DNA from: Streptomyces echinoruber
Lineage (GTDB): Bacteria > Actinomycetota > Actinomycetes > Streptomycetales > Streptomycetaceae
Assembly: GCF_014651135.1 (NCBI RefSeq)
Contig: NZ_BMWH01000003.1
Coordinates: forward strand, 292,359-356,358
Length of the DNA stretch: 64,000 nt
Direction of reading: 5' to 3'
A program made the position numbers and the translations under genes. This document shows, piece by piece, positions 40,590-55,417 of the stretch; position 1 is the first letter of the stretch, and each line of letters opens with the position of its first letter. Below the pieces are notes generated by a model. The model saw nothing but the letters and a program-made list of their open reading frames with translations. It was not told the DNA's origin and made no database searches.

Positions 40590-40638
40590 GCGCCGTACCG
40601 CCGCCCGGACGACCACCCCCACGGGCCGGAGAACGGAG

Positions 40639-40672
40639 AAATCCCCCGAGCAATTGCGCTCGGGGGATTTTT
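40639..40672 (+). terminator. Rho-independent terminator after thioredoxin gene
   Basis: The stem AAATCCCCCGAGC / GCTCGGGGGATTT has a 6-nt loop, and the T run at 40668-40672 completes a classic intrinsic terminator, about 50 bp after the thioredoxin stop. Confidence 0.92.
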
Positions 40673-40691
40673 CTGCGTATTCTCAGGGATT

Positions 40692-40717
40692 CGTGACTTC
40701 AACTTCCGGAAGTCACG
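40692..40717. promoter_or_regulatory. Inverted repeat in the helD promoter region
   Basis: CGTGACTTC (40692-40700) and GAAGTCACG (40709-40717) are perfect 9-bp arms with an 8-nt spacer. They lie 42 bp upstream of the helicase TTG start in an AT-rich segment containing a TATATC -10-like box (about 40738). Confidence 0.5.
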
Positions 40718-40758
40718 GAGAAGTTCAGTGAGCACAGTATATCCGGGCGGGAGCGGAA

Positions 40759-43020
40759 TTGTCAAACACCGAATTTCCGGACGATGAATTGCGGCACGAG
40801 CAGGAATTCATCGACGGGCTGTACGCGCGGGTGGACGCGCTGCGCGACGCGGCGGAGGCGTCCGTCACCGAGGCGCTAGCGCAGGGCGACACGCCCAGGC
40901 AGGCCAGGCTGGAGCGGGACATCCGCGTCGCCGAGCGCTCGCGGCTGCTGGCCGCGCTGAACGCCGTGGACGGCTCCCTGTGCTTCGGCCGGCTCGACCT
41001 GGCCGACGGCACCGTCCACCACATCGGCCGCATCGGCCTGCGCGCCGACGACGCCGAGCGCACCCCGGTGCTCATCGACTGGCGGGCCGACGTCGCCCGC
41101 CCCTTCTACCTGGCCACCGGCCACACCCCGATGGGGCTGCGCCGCCGCCGGCACATCTCCACCCGGGGCCGGCGGGTGACCTCGCTGCACGACGAGATCC
41201 TCGACCTCGGCGACACCACCCGCACCGGCCACGAGGACCCCACCGGCGACGCCGTCCTGCTCGCCGCGCTGAACTCCGCGCGCACCGGCCGCATGAGCGA
41301 CATCGTGCGCACCATCCAGGCCGACCAGGACCGCATCATCCGCGCCCCGCACCGCGGCGTGCTGGTGGTGGAGGGCGGCCCCGGCACCGGCAAGACCGCC
41401 GTCGCCCTGCACCGGGCCGCCTACCTGCTCTACGAGCACCGCGAGCTGCTCGCCAAGCGGGCGGTGCTGATCGTCGGCCCCAACCCGGCGTTCCTCGGCT
41501 ACATCGGCGAGGTGCTGCCCTCCCTCGGCGAGACCGGCGTGCTGCTGTCCACCGTCGGCGAGCTGTACCCCGGCGTGCGGGCCACCGCGAAGGACACCCC
41601 CGAGGCGGCCGCCGTGAAGGGCCGCGCGGAGATGGCCGACGTGCTCGCCGCCGTCGTCCGCGACCGCCAGGCGCTGCCCGACCCGGTCGTCGCGATCGAG
41701 CACGAGCGCGAGATCCTGATGCTCGACGACGGCCTGGTGAACGTCGCCCGCGAACGCGCCCGCGCCGCGAAGCTGCCGCACAACGTGGCCCGCGAGCACT
41801 TCGAGGGCCACATCCTCAACACGCTCACCGAGCTGTACGCCGAGCGCATCGGCACCGACCCCTACGACGGCTCCTGCCTGCTGGACGCCGGCGACCTCAC
41901 GCAGATCCGCGACGACCTCGCGGAGAACCCCGAGGTGTGGGCCGCCATCGACCGGTTGTGGCCGGTGCTGACCCCGCAGCAACTGGTCGCGGACTTCCTC
42001 GCCGCACCCGACGGCTACCTCGCGCCCGAGGACGCCGACGCCGTCCGCCGCCCGGTGACCCGCGCGTGGACCGAGGCCGACGTCCCGCTGCTGGACGAGG
42101 CGGCCGAACTCCTCGGCGAGGACGACCGGGCGGCGCGGCTGCGGGCGGAGCGCGAGCGCGAGCAGCGGGTGGCGTACGCGCAGAGCGTGCTGGACGTGTC
42201 GTACGCCTCCCGCACCTACGAGTTCGAGGACAAGGAGGAGGACGACCCGGAAGCCTCCGAGGTGCTCGCCGCGCACGACATCATCGACGCCGAGCGGTTC
42301 GCCGAACGCCACGAGGAGGCCGACCACCGCTCCGCCGCCGAGCGCGCCGCGGCCGACCGGACCTGGACGTTCGGGCACATCATCGTCGACGAGGCGCAGG
42401 AGCTGTCGCCGATGGCGTGGCGGCTGCTGATGCGGCGCTGCCCGACCCGCTCCATGACTCTCGTCGGCGACCCGGCGCAGACCGCCGAGGAGGCCGGCGT
42501 CGGCTCCTGGGACGAGATCCTGCGGCCGTACGTCGAGGACCGCTGGACGCACACCCGGCTCGGTGTCAACTACCGCACCCCCGCGGAGATCATGGAGGTC
42601 GCGGCGGCCGTCGTGCGCGCCGAGGACCCGGGGTTCGAGCCGCCGCGCTCGGTGCGCTCCACCGGGGTGCGGCCCTGGGCGCGCGCCACCGGCGACCTGC
42701 CCGGCGCCGTCGCCGAGGCGGTCGGCGAACTCACCCCCGCCGAGGGCCGGCTCGCCGTCATCGCCCCGCGTGAGCTGCACCGTGCCCTGGCCGCCCGCCT
42801 GGACGGGGTCACCGCGGGCGCCGAACCGGACCTCACCCGGCCCGTCGTCCTGCTGGACCCGCGGCAGGCCAAGGGCCTGGAGTTCGACTCCGTCCTGGTG
42901 GTCGAGCCGGGCCGGTACGGCACCAGCGACCTGTACGTCGCGCTGACCCGCGCCACCCAGCGGCTCGGCGTGGTGCACACCGGCGACCTGCCGAAGGCGC
43001 TGGCGGACGCGCTCGCCTGA
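40759..43020 (+). CDS. HelD-like UvrD/Rep-type helicase, RNA polymerase recycling factor
   Basis: The 753-residue ATPase has a charged coiled-coil N-terminal arm (about 1-65), the DWRADVARPFYLATGHTP element of HelD proteins, Walker A GGPGTGKT at 206-213, Walker B HIIVDEAQELSP, motif IV-like LVGDPAQTAEEAG, motif V GLEFDSVLVVEPG and motif VI YVALTRATQRLGVV. Actinobacterial HelD/HelR factors enter RNA polymerase, release stalled enzyme from DNA and in some species protect it from rifampicin. The TTG start is preceded by GGGAGCGGAAT and fits the N-terminal helix. I found no clear rifamycin-associated inverted repeat upstream, so this copy may be constitutive or differently regulated. Confidence 0.88.
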   Translation: MSNTEFPDDELRHEQEFIDGLYARVDALRDAAEASVTEALAQGDTPRQARLERDIRVAERSRLLAALNAVDGSLCFGRLDLADGTVHHIGRIGLRADDAERTPVLIDWRADVARPFYLATGHTPMGLRRRRHISTRGRRVTSLHDEILDLGDTTRTGHEDPTGDAVLLAALNSARTGRMSDIVRTIQADQDRIIRAPHRGVLVVEGGPGTGKTAVALHRAAYLLYEHRELLAKRAVLIVGPNPAFLGYIGEVLPSLGETGVLLSTVGELYPGVRATAKDTPEAAAVKGRAEMADVLAAVVRDRQALPDPVVAIEHEREILMLDDGLVNVARERARAAKLPHNVAREHFEGHILNTLTELYAERIGTDPYDGSCLLDAGDLTQIRDDLAENPEVWAAIDRLWPVLTPQQLVADFLAAPDGYLAPEDADAVRRPVTRAWTEADVPLLDEAAELLGEDDRAARLRAEREREQRVAYAQSVLDVSYASRTYEFEDKEEDDPEASEVLAAHDIIDAERFAERHEEADHRSAAERAAADRTWTFGHIIVDEAQELSPMAWRLLMRRCPTRSMTLVGDPAQTAEEAGVGSWDEILRPYVEDRWTHTRLGVNYRTPAEIMEVAAAVVRAEDPGFEPPRSVRSTGVRPWARATGDLPGAVAEAVGELTPAEGRLAVIAPRELHRALAARLDGVTAGAEPDLTRPVVLLDPRQAKGLEFDSVLVVEPGRYGTSDLYVALTRATQRLGVVHTGDLPKALADALA

Positions 43021-43149
43021 CGTACGTACAGGCGCTTCGTACAAGACACGTAACAGTCGGCGGCGTGGTGACTCCGCGTGTACGCCCGATGCGGTAAGCG
43101 TGGGCGCGGGGAAGCCGACGCCTGTGCCACCGCGCCCGCCGACCGTCCG

Positions 43150-43429
43150 CTGCCGGCGGAGCTGCCTGCGGAACCGCTGCTCACCGCGGAGTTCGACACC
43201 GACCCGGGCGCGGTGTACACACGGCTGCGGCGGCGCTGGGGACCGGTCCCACTACGTGCGCCCCCTGCTGCTGATGGTCACCACCAAGCTGTACGGCTGC
43301 CCGGCCGCCCCCGGCGACGGCGGTGACGGCGGCGACGGCGACGACGACCCTGCCCGGCCCGTCGCCGACCGCCAGGCCCGGGGGCGGCCGGCGGCGCTGC
43401 GGTGGCTGATGCCCGGCGGGCGGGCCTGA
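43150..43429 (+). pseudogene. Possible gene debris (cytochrome P450-like start)
   Basis: One frame reads LLTAEFDTDPGAVYTRLRRR WGPV, which resembles the first conserved stretch of Streptomyces cytochrome P450s. In another frame it continues SHYVRPLLLMVTTKLYGCPA and ends at a TGA (43427-43429). No heme-binding Cys motif or full domain exists. I regard it as the remains of one or two genes, with low confidence. Confidence 0.3.
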
Positions 43430-43483
43430 CCGGGCACCGGCGCGATGACCGGGCACCGGCGCGGTGACCGGGCACCGGCGCGG
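43427..43483. repeat. Three 19-bp tandem repeats (TGACCGGGCACCGGCGCGG)
   Basis: Three near-perfect copies begin at 43427, 43446 and 43465 between the debris and the end of glgB. They may serve as weak terminator hairpins because the unit contains CCGGGCACCGG. Confidence 0.88.
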
Positions 43484-43494
43484 CGCCCGCGGGC

Positions 43495-46248
<2,754 letters not shown>

Positions 46249-46297
46249 GGGCGGAGCCTCCTCGGCGAGGGGGAGATGAGGTCGGGTCGGGTTCACA

Positions 46298-47779
46298 TCA
46301 GGTGGAACGAGAGGACAGGGCCAGACGGCGCACCGCGGCGAGCGGCACCGGCAGCCAGTCCGGCCGGTGCCGGGCCTCGTAGACGACCTCGTAGATCGCC
46401 TTGTCGGTCTCGCAGGCCCGCAGCAGCACCGGGTCGTGCCGCGGGTCGCGGCCGCCGACCTCGGCGTACCCGGAGCAGTACGCGGCCCGGCAGGCCTCCG
46501 CCCATTGGGGAGCCGGGGTCCCGGCCGAGTGCGCGGCGTAGTCGAACGAGCGCAGCATGCCGGCCACGTCCCTGAGCGCCGGCTGCGGCATCCGCCGCTC
46601 GGCCAGCGGCCTGGCGGGCTCGCCCTCGAAGTCGATCAGCGACCACTCGCCGGACGGGGAGCGCAGGCACTGCCCCAGGTGCAGGTCGCCGTGGACGCGC
46701 TGCGCGGTCCAGGTGTGGCCCTCCTCGGCGAGCTGCCCCAGCGCCTCGAAGGCCGACAGCAGGCCGGGGACGTAGGGGTGCAGCGTCGGCACGGCCTGCG
46801 CGGCGGCCTCCAGCCGTTCGATCATGCCGTCGACCAGCGCCCGCATCTGGAGGTGGCCGAGAGTCACGGTGGGCAGCGCCCGCGCGAGCGCGGTGTGCAC
46901 CTCGGCGGTGGCCCGGCCCAGCGCCCGTGCCTCGGCCTGGAAGTCCTCGCCCTTGGCGAGTTCCCGCAGCGCCAGCTCCCAGCCGTCCGTGGCGCCCTGC
47001 ACGAACGGCTGCAGCACGCCGAGGACGTACGTGGTCTCTCCCGGGTACGCCGTGGGGTACGGCTCCTCGGACTCCGCGGGCGCCGCCTGCGCCGGGACGC
47101 CGTCGGCGGCGTCGGCCAGCATCCACGCCACCGGGGCGGGCACCCGCGCGCAGCCCTGCCGGGCCAGCGCCAGCGGCAGCTCCAGGTCGGGGTTGACGCC
47201 GGGCACCACCCGGCGCAGCAGCTTGAGGATGAACGTATCTCCGTACACCACCGAGGAATTGGACTGCTCGGCGGTCGACACGCGCGGCACCAGGCCGGGG
47301 CGGATGTCGCGGTCCGGGTCCTTCTCAAAACGCAGCCCGCCGATGCGGTCCTGGGTGCGCAGGGCCTCCAGGAGCAGTTCGGCGGGCCGGGTGTCGTAGA
47401 GGGCCTCGTACACCGTGCGTCCGGCCAGCGGGCCCTCGGTCAGGTGGCCGATCAGCGCGGGTGCCAGCCGGGGCGGCAGCGCCTCGCGCACTCCTATCAG
47501 GAGCTGGTAGGTGTCGCCGGGATGGCCGTGCGGATCGGGCGGGGCCGCCGTCTGCGGTGCCGCGGCCGGCGGCTGGTGGGCGCGCACCAGCAGGTGGTAC
47601 AGGCCCAGCTTGGCCGTGGGCGGCAGCAGCTCGGTCGCCGACACCAGGGAGAACCCGGTGACCGGACGCCCCTTGCCCGCGAACCAGCGCTGCCTGGGCA
47701 GCCACTCCCGCAGGAGCGGGTCGAGGGACGCCAGGAGTCCGGGAGGGGTCGTGACCGAGTGTGTGACGGCTTCCGACAT
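46298..47779 (-). CDS. pep2: Maltokinase (Pep2/Mak)
   Basis: The 493-residue kinase phosphorylates maltose with ATP to maltose-1-phosphate. It starts with the cap region [20 protein letters not shown], and the aminoglycoside-kinase-like core carries the catalytic loop [13 protein letters not shown] (Asp base) and the metal-binding [17 protein letters not shown]. The usual maltokinase signatures [19 protein letters not shown] and [12 protein letters not shown] are present. In some actinobacteria it is fused to TreS. Here it is separate, 110 bp downstream of treS and directly before glgB in the same operon. Confidence 0.93.
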   Translation of the reverse strand: MSEAVTHSVTTPPGLLASLDPLLREWLPRQRWFAGKGRPVTGFSLVSATELLPPTAKLGLYHLLVRAHQPPAAAPQTAAPPDPHGHPGDTYQLLIGVREALPPRLAPALIGHLTEGPLAGRTVYEALYDTRPAELLLEALRTQDRIGGLRFEKDPDRDIRPGLVPRVSTAEQSNSSVVYGDTFILKLLRRVVPGVNPDLELPLALARQGCARVPAPVAWMLADAADGVPAQAAPAESEEPYPTAYPGETTYVLGVLQPFVQGATDGWELALRELAKGEDFQAEARALGRATAEVHTALARALPTVTLGHLQMRALVDGMIERLEAAAQAVPTLHPYVPGLLSAFEALGQLAEEGHTWTAQRVHGDLHLGQCLRSPSGEWSLIDFEGEPARPLAERRMPQPALRDVAGMLRSFDYAAHSAGTPAPQWAEACRAAYCSGYAEVGGRDPRHDPVLLRACETDKAIYEVVYEARHRPDWLPVPLAAVRRLALSSRST

Positions 47780-47889
47780 GGCGTCACGTCCTTTCCCCGA
47801 AAAGGCGCGGGCGGGGGTTTACTGATGCGTGCCCCGGGCGGGACGGAGGAAACGCCCCGCCCGGTCGCGCACGCGCGGTGAGCCGCTCT

Positions 47890-49586
<1,697 letters not shown>

Positions 49587-49590
<4 letters not shown>

Positions 49591-51644
49591 ATTGTGGGTG
49601 ACCCTCCGATCTGCGGGGTGGACGGTCGCAGGACGGTGAAGATATGCGCGGGCCGGTGACCCGGTTCGAGACGCACATAGTTGGCCCTGCCCCAGTGATA
49701 GGTCTCGCCGGTGAGCTCGTCGCGCACCGGCACGGTCTCGTGCCAGTCCAGGCCGAGACGCGGCATGTCCAACGAAACCGTCGCCTCCTGGGTGTGGTGC
49801 GGATCGAGGTTGACTACCACCAGAACCGTGTTCGAACCCCGGCGTTTCGAGTACGCGATGATCGCGTCCTGGTCGGCGTGGTGGAAGTCCAGATCACGGA
49901 GCTGCTGCAGGGCCGGACTGCGGCGGCGGATGTCGTTGAGTTTGGTGATCAGGGGGGCGATGGTGCGTCCCTCGCGGGCGGCGGCCTCCCAGTCGCGGGG
50001 TTTGAGCTGGTACTTCTCGGAGTCCAGGTACTCCTCGCTGCCCTGGCGCAGCGGGGTGTTCTCGCACAGCTCGAAGCCGGAGTAGATGCCCCAGGTGGGG
50101 GAGAGGGTGGCGGCCAGCACCGCGCGCGCCTCGAAGGCCGGCCGGCCGCCGTGCTGCAGGTAGGCGTGCAGGATGTCGGGGGTGTTGGCGAAGAAGTTGG
50201 GCCGCATGTAGCTCGCGGCCTCGCCGGTCAGCTCGGTGAGGTACTCGGTCAGCTCCTGCTTGGTGTTGCGCCAGGTGAAGTAGGTGTAGGACTGCTGGAA
50301 GCCGATCTGGGCCAGGGTGTGCATCATCGCCGGCCGGGTGAACGCCTCCGCCAGAAAGATCACGTCCGGGTCGGTGCGGTTGATCTCCCCCAGCACCCGC
50401 TCCCAGAACACCACCGGCTTGGTGTGCGGGTTGTCCACCCTGAAGATGCGCACCCCGTGGCCCATCCAGTGCCGCAGGATGCGCACCGTCTCCGCCACCA
50501 GCCCGTCCATGTCCGCATCGAAGGCGATGGGGTAGATGTCCTGGTACTTCTTGGGCGGGTTCTCCGCGTACGCGATCGAGCCGTCGGGGCGGTGGTGGAA
50601 CCACTCCGGGTGCTTGTCCACCCACGGGTGGTCCGGGGAGCACTGCAGCGCGAAGTCCAGCGCCACCTCCAGGCCCAGGCCGCGGGCTTGGTCCACGAAC
50701 CAGTCGAAGTCCTCCAGGGTGCCCAGCTGCGGGTGGATCGCGTCGTGGCCGCCCTCCGGCGAGCCGATCGCCCACGGCACCCCCACGTCCTGGTCGGTGG
50801 CGGTCAGGGAGTTGTTGCGGCCCTTGCGGAAGGTGGTGCCGATCGGGTGGATGGGCGGCAGGTAGACCACGTCGAAGCCCATCGCGGCGATCGCCGCCAG
50901 CCGCCGCGCGGCGGTGCGGAAGGTGCCGTGCGGCCGCTCGGGGGTGCCCTCCGAGCGCGGGAAGAACTCGTACCAGGCGCCGTACAGCGCCCGCTCCCGC
51001 TCCACCAGCAGCGGCAGCGGCGCGGAGGCGGTCACCAGCTCCCGCAGCGGATATCGCGCCAGCACCCCGTCCACCTCCGGCGTCAACGCCCCCGCCAGCC
51101 GCGAGGCCGCCGGGCGGCCGGTGTCCCGCAGGGCGTCGACCGCGGCCAGGACCACGTCCCGCTGCCCGCCGTCCTCGGGCACGCCGGCGGCGGCCCGCTC
51201 GTACAGGCGCGCGCCCTCCTCCAGCATCAGCTCCGTGTCGATCCCCGCCGGGACCTTGATCCGGGCGTGGTGCCGCCAGGTGCTGATCGGGTCTCCCCAG
51301 GCCTCCACGTGGTACGTCCACAGTCCGGGCTCGCCGGCGGTGACGCGGGCGCCCCAGCGGTCGGTGCCGGGCGCCAGCTCGCGCATCGGGGTCCAGGGGC
51401 CCGGGCGGCCCTGCGGATCGCGCAGGACCACGTTGGCGGCGACGGCGTCGTGGCCCTCGCGGAACACGGTGGCCGAGATCTCGAACGTCTCACCGGTGAC
51501 CGCCTTCGCGGGCCGGCGCCCGTGCTGGACCATCGGGCGGACGTCGAGGACGGGAATGCGGCCGACGGCCGTTTCCGCGACGGGCGGGCCGGTAGGGGTG
51601 GTGCCGGTGGTGGTGGATGGTGCCGAGTGGTGCGAGGCGGGCAT
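49587..51644 (-). CDS. glgE: Alpha-1,4-glucan:maltose-1-phosphate maltosyltransferase (GlgE)
   Basis: The 685-residue GH13_3 enzyme transfers maltosyl units from maltose-1-phosphate to linear alpha-glucan. Domain order is an N-terminal beta domain (about 25-135), a helical insert (about 140-200), the barrel ([38 protein letters not shown]) and a C-terminal beta domain. The nucleophile is Asp404 in [12 protein letters not shown] and the acid Glu433 in [10 protein letters not shown] use ATG 51642-51644, which follows ACAGGAGCGG. It is first in the operon with treS, pep2 and glgB and divergent from glgP. Confidence 0.95.
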
Positions 51645-51739
51645 GACCGCTCCTGTCCGCGTCAACGAGGGTGTGGGCGGATGTGGTGTGGGGAGGTGGT
51701 CCTACGGGAGGTACCGGTGAGGTTTCCCGGTGGAGCCTT

Positions 51740-51758
51740 CCCACCCTCTTCGGGTGGG
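51740..51758. promoter_or_regulatory. Hairpin in the glgE-glgP divergent region
   Basis: CCCACCC and GGGTGGG pair across TCTTC. It lies near the middle of the 352-bp gap between the divergent glgE and glgP starts. AT-richer promoter-like sequence (TTGTTAACTACTCACG, about 51770-51790) follows it. It may be an operator or a leader hairpin of glgE. Confidence 0.4.
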
Positions 51759-51996
51759 CAATCCGGCACTTTGTTAACTACTCACGCGTTTGTCTGCGCA
51801 CAAGACCGGCCTGGTCGAGTAAGAGACAGCTGTGATCAGGTGTGAGCCTGGGGTGAACGGGAACGGCAACAGAGTGCCAGGATGTGCCGACACCCAGGAA
51901 CCACGCCGTACCGGCCCCGGCTGCCGATACCGTCATGGTTGACGACGGGACGCACAGCGCCGTGCGTCCTTCTCCACGCGCCTGCCGAGGTGGAAT

Positions 51997-54618
51997 GTGA
52001 AGGCGATCCGTCGACTCACCGTCCGTCCCGTTCTTCCCGAGCCCCTGCGACCACTGAACGATCTGGCGCGAAACCTGCGCTGGTCCTGGCACGCCGAGAC
52101 CCGTGACCTCTTCCAGTCCATGGACCCGGAACGCTGGGCCGCCTCGGGCGGCGACCCGGTACGGCTGCTGGGCAGCGTACCCCCCGCGCGGCTGGCCGAG
52201 CTGGCCGCGGACCGCCGCTTCCTGCGCCGCCTCACCGCGGCCGCCGACGACCTGCACGACTACCGGACCGGCGACCGCTGGTACCAGGCGCAGAGCGCCG
52301 AGCTGCCCGCCGCCGTCGCCTACTTCTCCCCGGAGTTCGGCGTCACCGCCGCCCTGCCGCAGTACTCCGGCGGCCTGGGCATCCTCGCCGGCGACCACCT
52401 GAAGGCGGCCAGCGACCTCGGCGTGCCGCTGATCGGCGTCGGGCTGCTGTACCGGCACGGCTACTTCCGCCAGTCCCTCTCCCGCGACGGCTGGCAGCAG
52501 GAGCACTACCCCGTCCTCGACCCGCACGAGCTGCCCCTGGCGCTGCTCACCGAGGCCGACGGCACTCCCGTCCACGTCACCCTCACCCTGCCCGGCGGCC
52601 GCCCGCTGCGCGCCCGGATCTGGGTCGCCCGGGTCGGCCGGGTGCCGCTGCTGATGCTCGACTCCGACGTGGAGGAGAACGACCTGCGCGAGCGCGGGGT
52701 GACCGACCGGCTCTACGGCGGCGGCAGCGAGCACCGGCTGCTGCAGGAGATGCTGCTCGGCATAGGGGGCGTGCGGGCGGTGCGGACGTACTGCCGCCTG
52801 ACCGGTCACCCCGAGCCGGAGGTGTTCCACACCAACGAGGGGCACGCCGGGTTCCTCGGCCTGGAGCGGATCGCCGAGCTGTGCGGGCAGGGGCTGGACT
52901 TCGACGCGGCGCTGGAGGCGGTGCGCGCGGGCACGGTGTTCACCACGCACACGCCGGTCCCGGCCGGCATCGACCGCTTCGACCGGGAACTGGTCGCCCG
53001 CCACTTCGGGCCGGAGGCGGAGCTGCCCGCCATCGAGGTGCAGCGGATCCTCGAGCTGGGCATGGAGACCTACCCCGGCGGCGAGCCGAACCTGTTCAAC
53101 ATGGCCGTGATGGGCCTGCGCCTGGCCCAGCGCGCCAACGGCGTGTCGCTGCTGCACGGCCAGGTCAGCCGGGAGATGTTCGCCGGGCTGTGGCCGGGCT
53201 TCGACCCCGAGGAGGTGCCGATCACCTCCGTGACGAACGGCGTGCACGCGCCCACCTGGGTGGCGCCCGAGGTGTTCCGGCTCGGCGCCCGGCAGATCGG
53301 CGCGCACCGCACCGAGGACGCCCTCACCGTGGGCGGCTCCGAGCGGTGGGACTCGGTGGCCGACATCCCCGACCGGGACATCTGGGAGCTGCGCCGCGAC
53401 CTGCGCGAGCAGCTCGTACTGGAGGTGCGGGCGCGGCTGCGGGCGTCCTGGCGGCAGCGCGGCGCGGGCGAGGCCGAGCTGGGCTGGATCGACGGCGTGC
53501 TCGACCCGGACGTGCTGACCATCGGCTTCGCGCGGCGCGTGCCGTCGTACAAGCGGCTGACGCTGATGCTGCGCGACCCGGACCGGCTGATGGAGCTGCT
53601 GCTGCACCCCGAGCGGCCGGTGCAGATCGTGGTGGCGGGCAAGGCGCACCCGGCGGACGACGGCGGCAAGCGGCTCATCCAGGAGCTGGTGCGGTTCGCC
53701 GACGACCCGCGGGTGCGGCACCGGATCGTGTTCCTGCCCGACTACGGCATGGCCATGGCGCAGAAGCTGTACCAGGGCTGCGACGTGTGGCTGAACAACC
53801 CGCTGCGGCCGCTGGAGGCGTGCGGCACGTCCGGCATGAAGGCGGCTCTCAACGGCTGCCTCAACCTGTCCGTGCTGGACGGCTGGTGGGACGAGTGGTA
53901 CCGGCCCGACTTCGGCTGGGCCATCCCCACCGCCGGCGGCCCCGGCACCGACCCCGACCACCGCGACGACGTGGAGGCCGCCGCGCTGTACGACCTGCTG
54001 GAGCGGCGCGTCGCGCCCCGCTTCTACGAGCGCGGCCGGGACGGGCTGCCCGAGCGGTGGATCGAGATGGTCCGCGAGACCATCGGCCACCTCGGACCCA
54101 AGGTGCTGGCCGGGCGCATGGTCCGCGAGTACGTCGAGCGGCTCTACACGCCCGCCGCCCGCTCCCACCGCGCGATGACCCCCGAGGCCGCGCGCGAGCT
54201 GGCCGCCTGGAAGGCCCGGGTCCGCGCCGCCTGGCCGCAGGTGACGGTCGACCACGTCGAGACGTCCTCCGCGGCCACCGCCACGGCCGAGCTCGGCACC
54301 CCCCTCGCCCTGCGCGTGCGGGTCGGCCTCGGCGAGCTCGGCCCCGAGGACGTCGAGGTGCAGGCGGTCTCCGGGCGGGTCGACGAGGAGGACCGCATCA
54401 CCGACGCCGAGACCGTCCCCCTCAAGCCCTCCGGCGGCCCCGACGAGGACGGCCGCCGGATCTACGAGGGCTCCCTCGCCCTGGACCGCACCGGCCCCTA
54501 CGGCTACACCGTCCGCATCCTGCCCGCCCACCCCCTCCTGGCCACGGCGGCGGAACTGGGCCTGGTGACCGTGCCGTCGGAGGAGGCGGTGGGGACGGCG
54601 GGAGTGCTCATGCGGTGA
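51997..54618 (+). CDS. glgP: Alpha-glucan (glycogen/maltodextrin) phosphorylase
   Basis: The 873-residue enzyme releases glucose-1-phosphate from alpha-1,4-glucan. It is the actinobacterial GT35 subtype with an N-terminal module ([20 protein letters not shown]), [35 protein letters not shown], the nucleotide-sugar-like [13 protein letters not shown] and the PLP-lysine segment [20 protein letters not shown]. The GTG start follows CCGAGGTGG. Divergent placement from glgE couples glucan breakdown with maltose-1-phosphate-driven synthesis. In vivo direction (synthesis of maltose-1-phosphate or degradation) cannot be read from sequence. Confidence 0.93.
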   Translation: MKAIRRLTVRPVLPEPLRPLNDLARNLRWSWHAETRDLFQSMDPERWAASGGDPVRLLGSVPPARLAELAADRRFLRRLTAAADDLHDYRTGDRWYQAQSAELPAAVAYFSPEFGVTAALPQYSGGLGILAGDHLKAASDLGVPLIGVGLLYRHGYFRQSLSRDGWQQEHYPVLDPHELPLALLTEADGTPVHVTLTLPGGRPLRARIWVARVGRVPLLMLDSDVEENDLRERGVTDRLYGGGSEHRLLQEMLLGIGGVRAVRTYCRLTGHPEPEVFHTNEGHAGFLGLERIAELCGQGLDFDAALEAVRAGTVFTTHTPVPAGIDRFDRELVARHFGPEAELPAIEVQRILELGMETYPGGEPNLFNMAVMGLRLAQRANGVSLLHGQVSREMFAGLWPGFDPEEVPITSVTNGVHAPTWVAPEVFRLGARQIGAHRTEDALTVGGSERWDSVADIPDRDIWELRRDLREQLVLEVRARLRASWRQRGAGEAELGWIDGVLDPDVLTIGFARRVPSYKRLTLMLRDPDRLMELLLHPERPVQIVVAGKAHPADDGGKRLIQELVRFADDPRVRHRIVFLPDYGMAMAQKLYQGCDVWLNNPLRPLEACGTSGMKAALNGCLNLSVLDGWWDEWYRPDFGWAIPTAGGPGTDPDHRDDVEAAALYDLLERRVAPRFYERGRDGLPERWIEMVRETIGHLGPKVLAGRMVREYVERLYTPAARSHRAMTPEAARELAAWKARVRAAWPQVTVDHVETSSAATATAELGTPLALRVRVGLGELGPEDVEVQAVSGRVDEEDRITDAETVPLKPSGGPDEDGRRIYEGSLALDRTGPYGYTVRILPAHPLLATAAELGLVTVPSEEAVGTAGVLMR

Positions 54619-54639
54619 GGGGCCGCGGGGCGCCGCCCG

Positions 54640-54834
54640 GGCCGCCGGGGGAGCCTGTGCCGCCGGGGGAGCCCGGGCTGCCGGGGGAGCCCGGGCTGCC
54701 GGGGGAGCCCGGGCTGCCGGGGGAGCCCGGGCTGCCGGGGGAGCCCGGGCTGCCGGGGGAGCCCGCGCCGCCGGGGAAGCCCGCGCCGCCGGGGAAGCCC
54801 GCGCCGCCGGGGAAGCCCGCGCCGCCGGGGTGCC
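54640..54834. repeat. 18-bp minisatellite between convergent genes
   Basis: Units CTGCCGGGGGAGCCCGGG repeat about five times in tandem, then CCGCCGGGGAAGCCCGCG about four times, filling the gap between the glgP stop and the DUF1990 stop. In several frames the repeat would read as collagen-like Gly-X-Y on either strand, but no start or ribosome site supports a gene. It may act as a bidirectional termination zone. Confidence 0.9.
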
Positions 54835-55347
54835 TCACGGCTCCGCGGCGGACGCGCACAGGCGGCGCAGCACCTTGCCGCACCGCCGGGCGTAGGCGTG
54901 CTGGAAGCCGCGGGTGGCGGGGCCGCCCGCGCGGGCGTACCACGTGGCGGGGCGGCTGAAGGCGGTGACGGTGAGCCAGACGGTGCCGTCGCCGGTGCGT
55001 TCCACGAGGAAGGCCTCCTCGCCGGACTCGGGGTGCCCGGCGAGGGTGCCGTAGGCCCAGCCGGCGCGGCGGCGTTCCTCCACGGCCCACACCACGCGGC
55101 ACGGCGCCTTGATCACGGCGGCGAGGGTGACGGTGACGTCGACGCCGGGGGCGGCGCGGTCGGCGCCGGCGTCGATGCCGACGCCGACCGCGCGGTGCAG
55201 CTCCCAGGTCATCACGGCTTCGGCGGCCCGGCGGAAGACGTCCTCGCCCTCACCGATGCGGGCGCGCACGTGCAGGAGGCGGAAGCCCGGCGGGCAGGCG
55301 TCGGGGCCCTGGCGGGTGGCGCCGACTTCCTCGTACGTGAAGGACAT
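54835..55347 (-). CDS. DUF1990 family protein
   Basis: The 170-residue protein starts [20 protein letters not shown], then [20 protein letters not shown], and continues with [35 protein letters not shown] and a closing [20 protein letters not shown] helix. This is the DUF1990 fold, a one-domain protein common in actinobacteria with no confirmed role. The gene is convergent with glgP. The ATG at 55345-55347 gives the family length, and an upstream TTG would add only three residues. Confidence 0.85.
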   Translation of the reverse strand: MSFTYEEVGATRQGPDACPPGFRLLHVRARIGEGEDVFRRAAEAVMTWELHRAVGVGIDAGADRAAPGVDVTVTLAAVIKAPCRVVWAVEERRRAGWAYGTLAGHPESGEEAFLVERTGDGTVWLTVTAFSRPATWYARAGGPATRGFQHAYARRCGKVLRRLCASAAEP

Positions 55348-55417
55348 GGGGCCCAAGCCTAGGGCGGCACCCGGAGTGCCTGCCTCCCGGGTGCCGCCCG
55401 TGTCAACTCGACGTGTG

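Noticed and set aside
40590..40758. Rifamycin-associated element before the HelD-like gene
   Set aside because: I looked for a GGGGCTTGCGGCAAGCCCC-like inverted repeat and found only an unrelated 9-bp inverted repeat and the thioredoxin terminator.
51778..54531. Open frame of about 900 codons antisense to glgP
   Set aside because: It has no domain signature and follows the codon-phase shadow of glgP exactly.
54608..55102. Collagen-like small gene on the minus strand across the 18-bp repeat
   Set aside because: The frame overlaps DUF1990 out of phase and has no ribosome site; Gly-X-Y arises from the repeat itself in more than one frame and on both strands.
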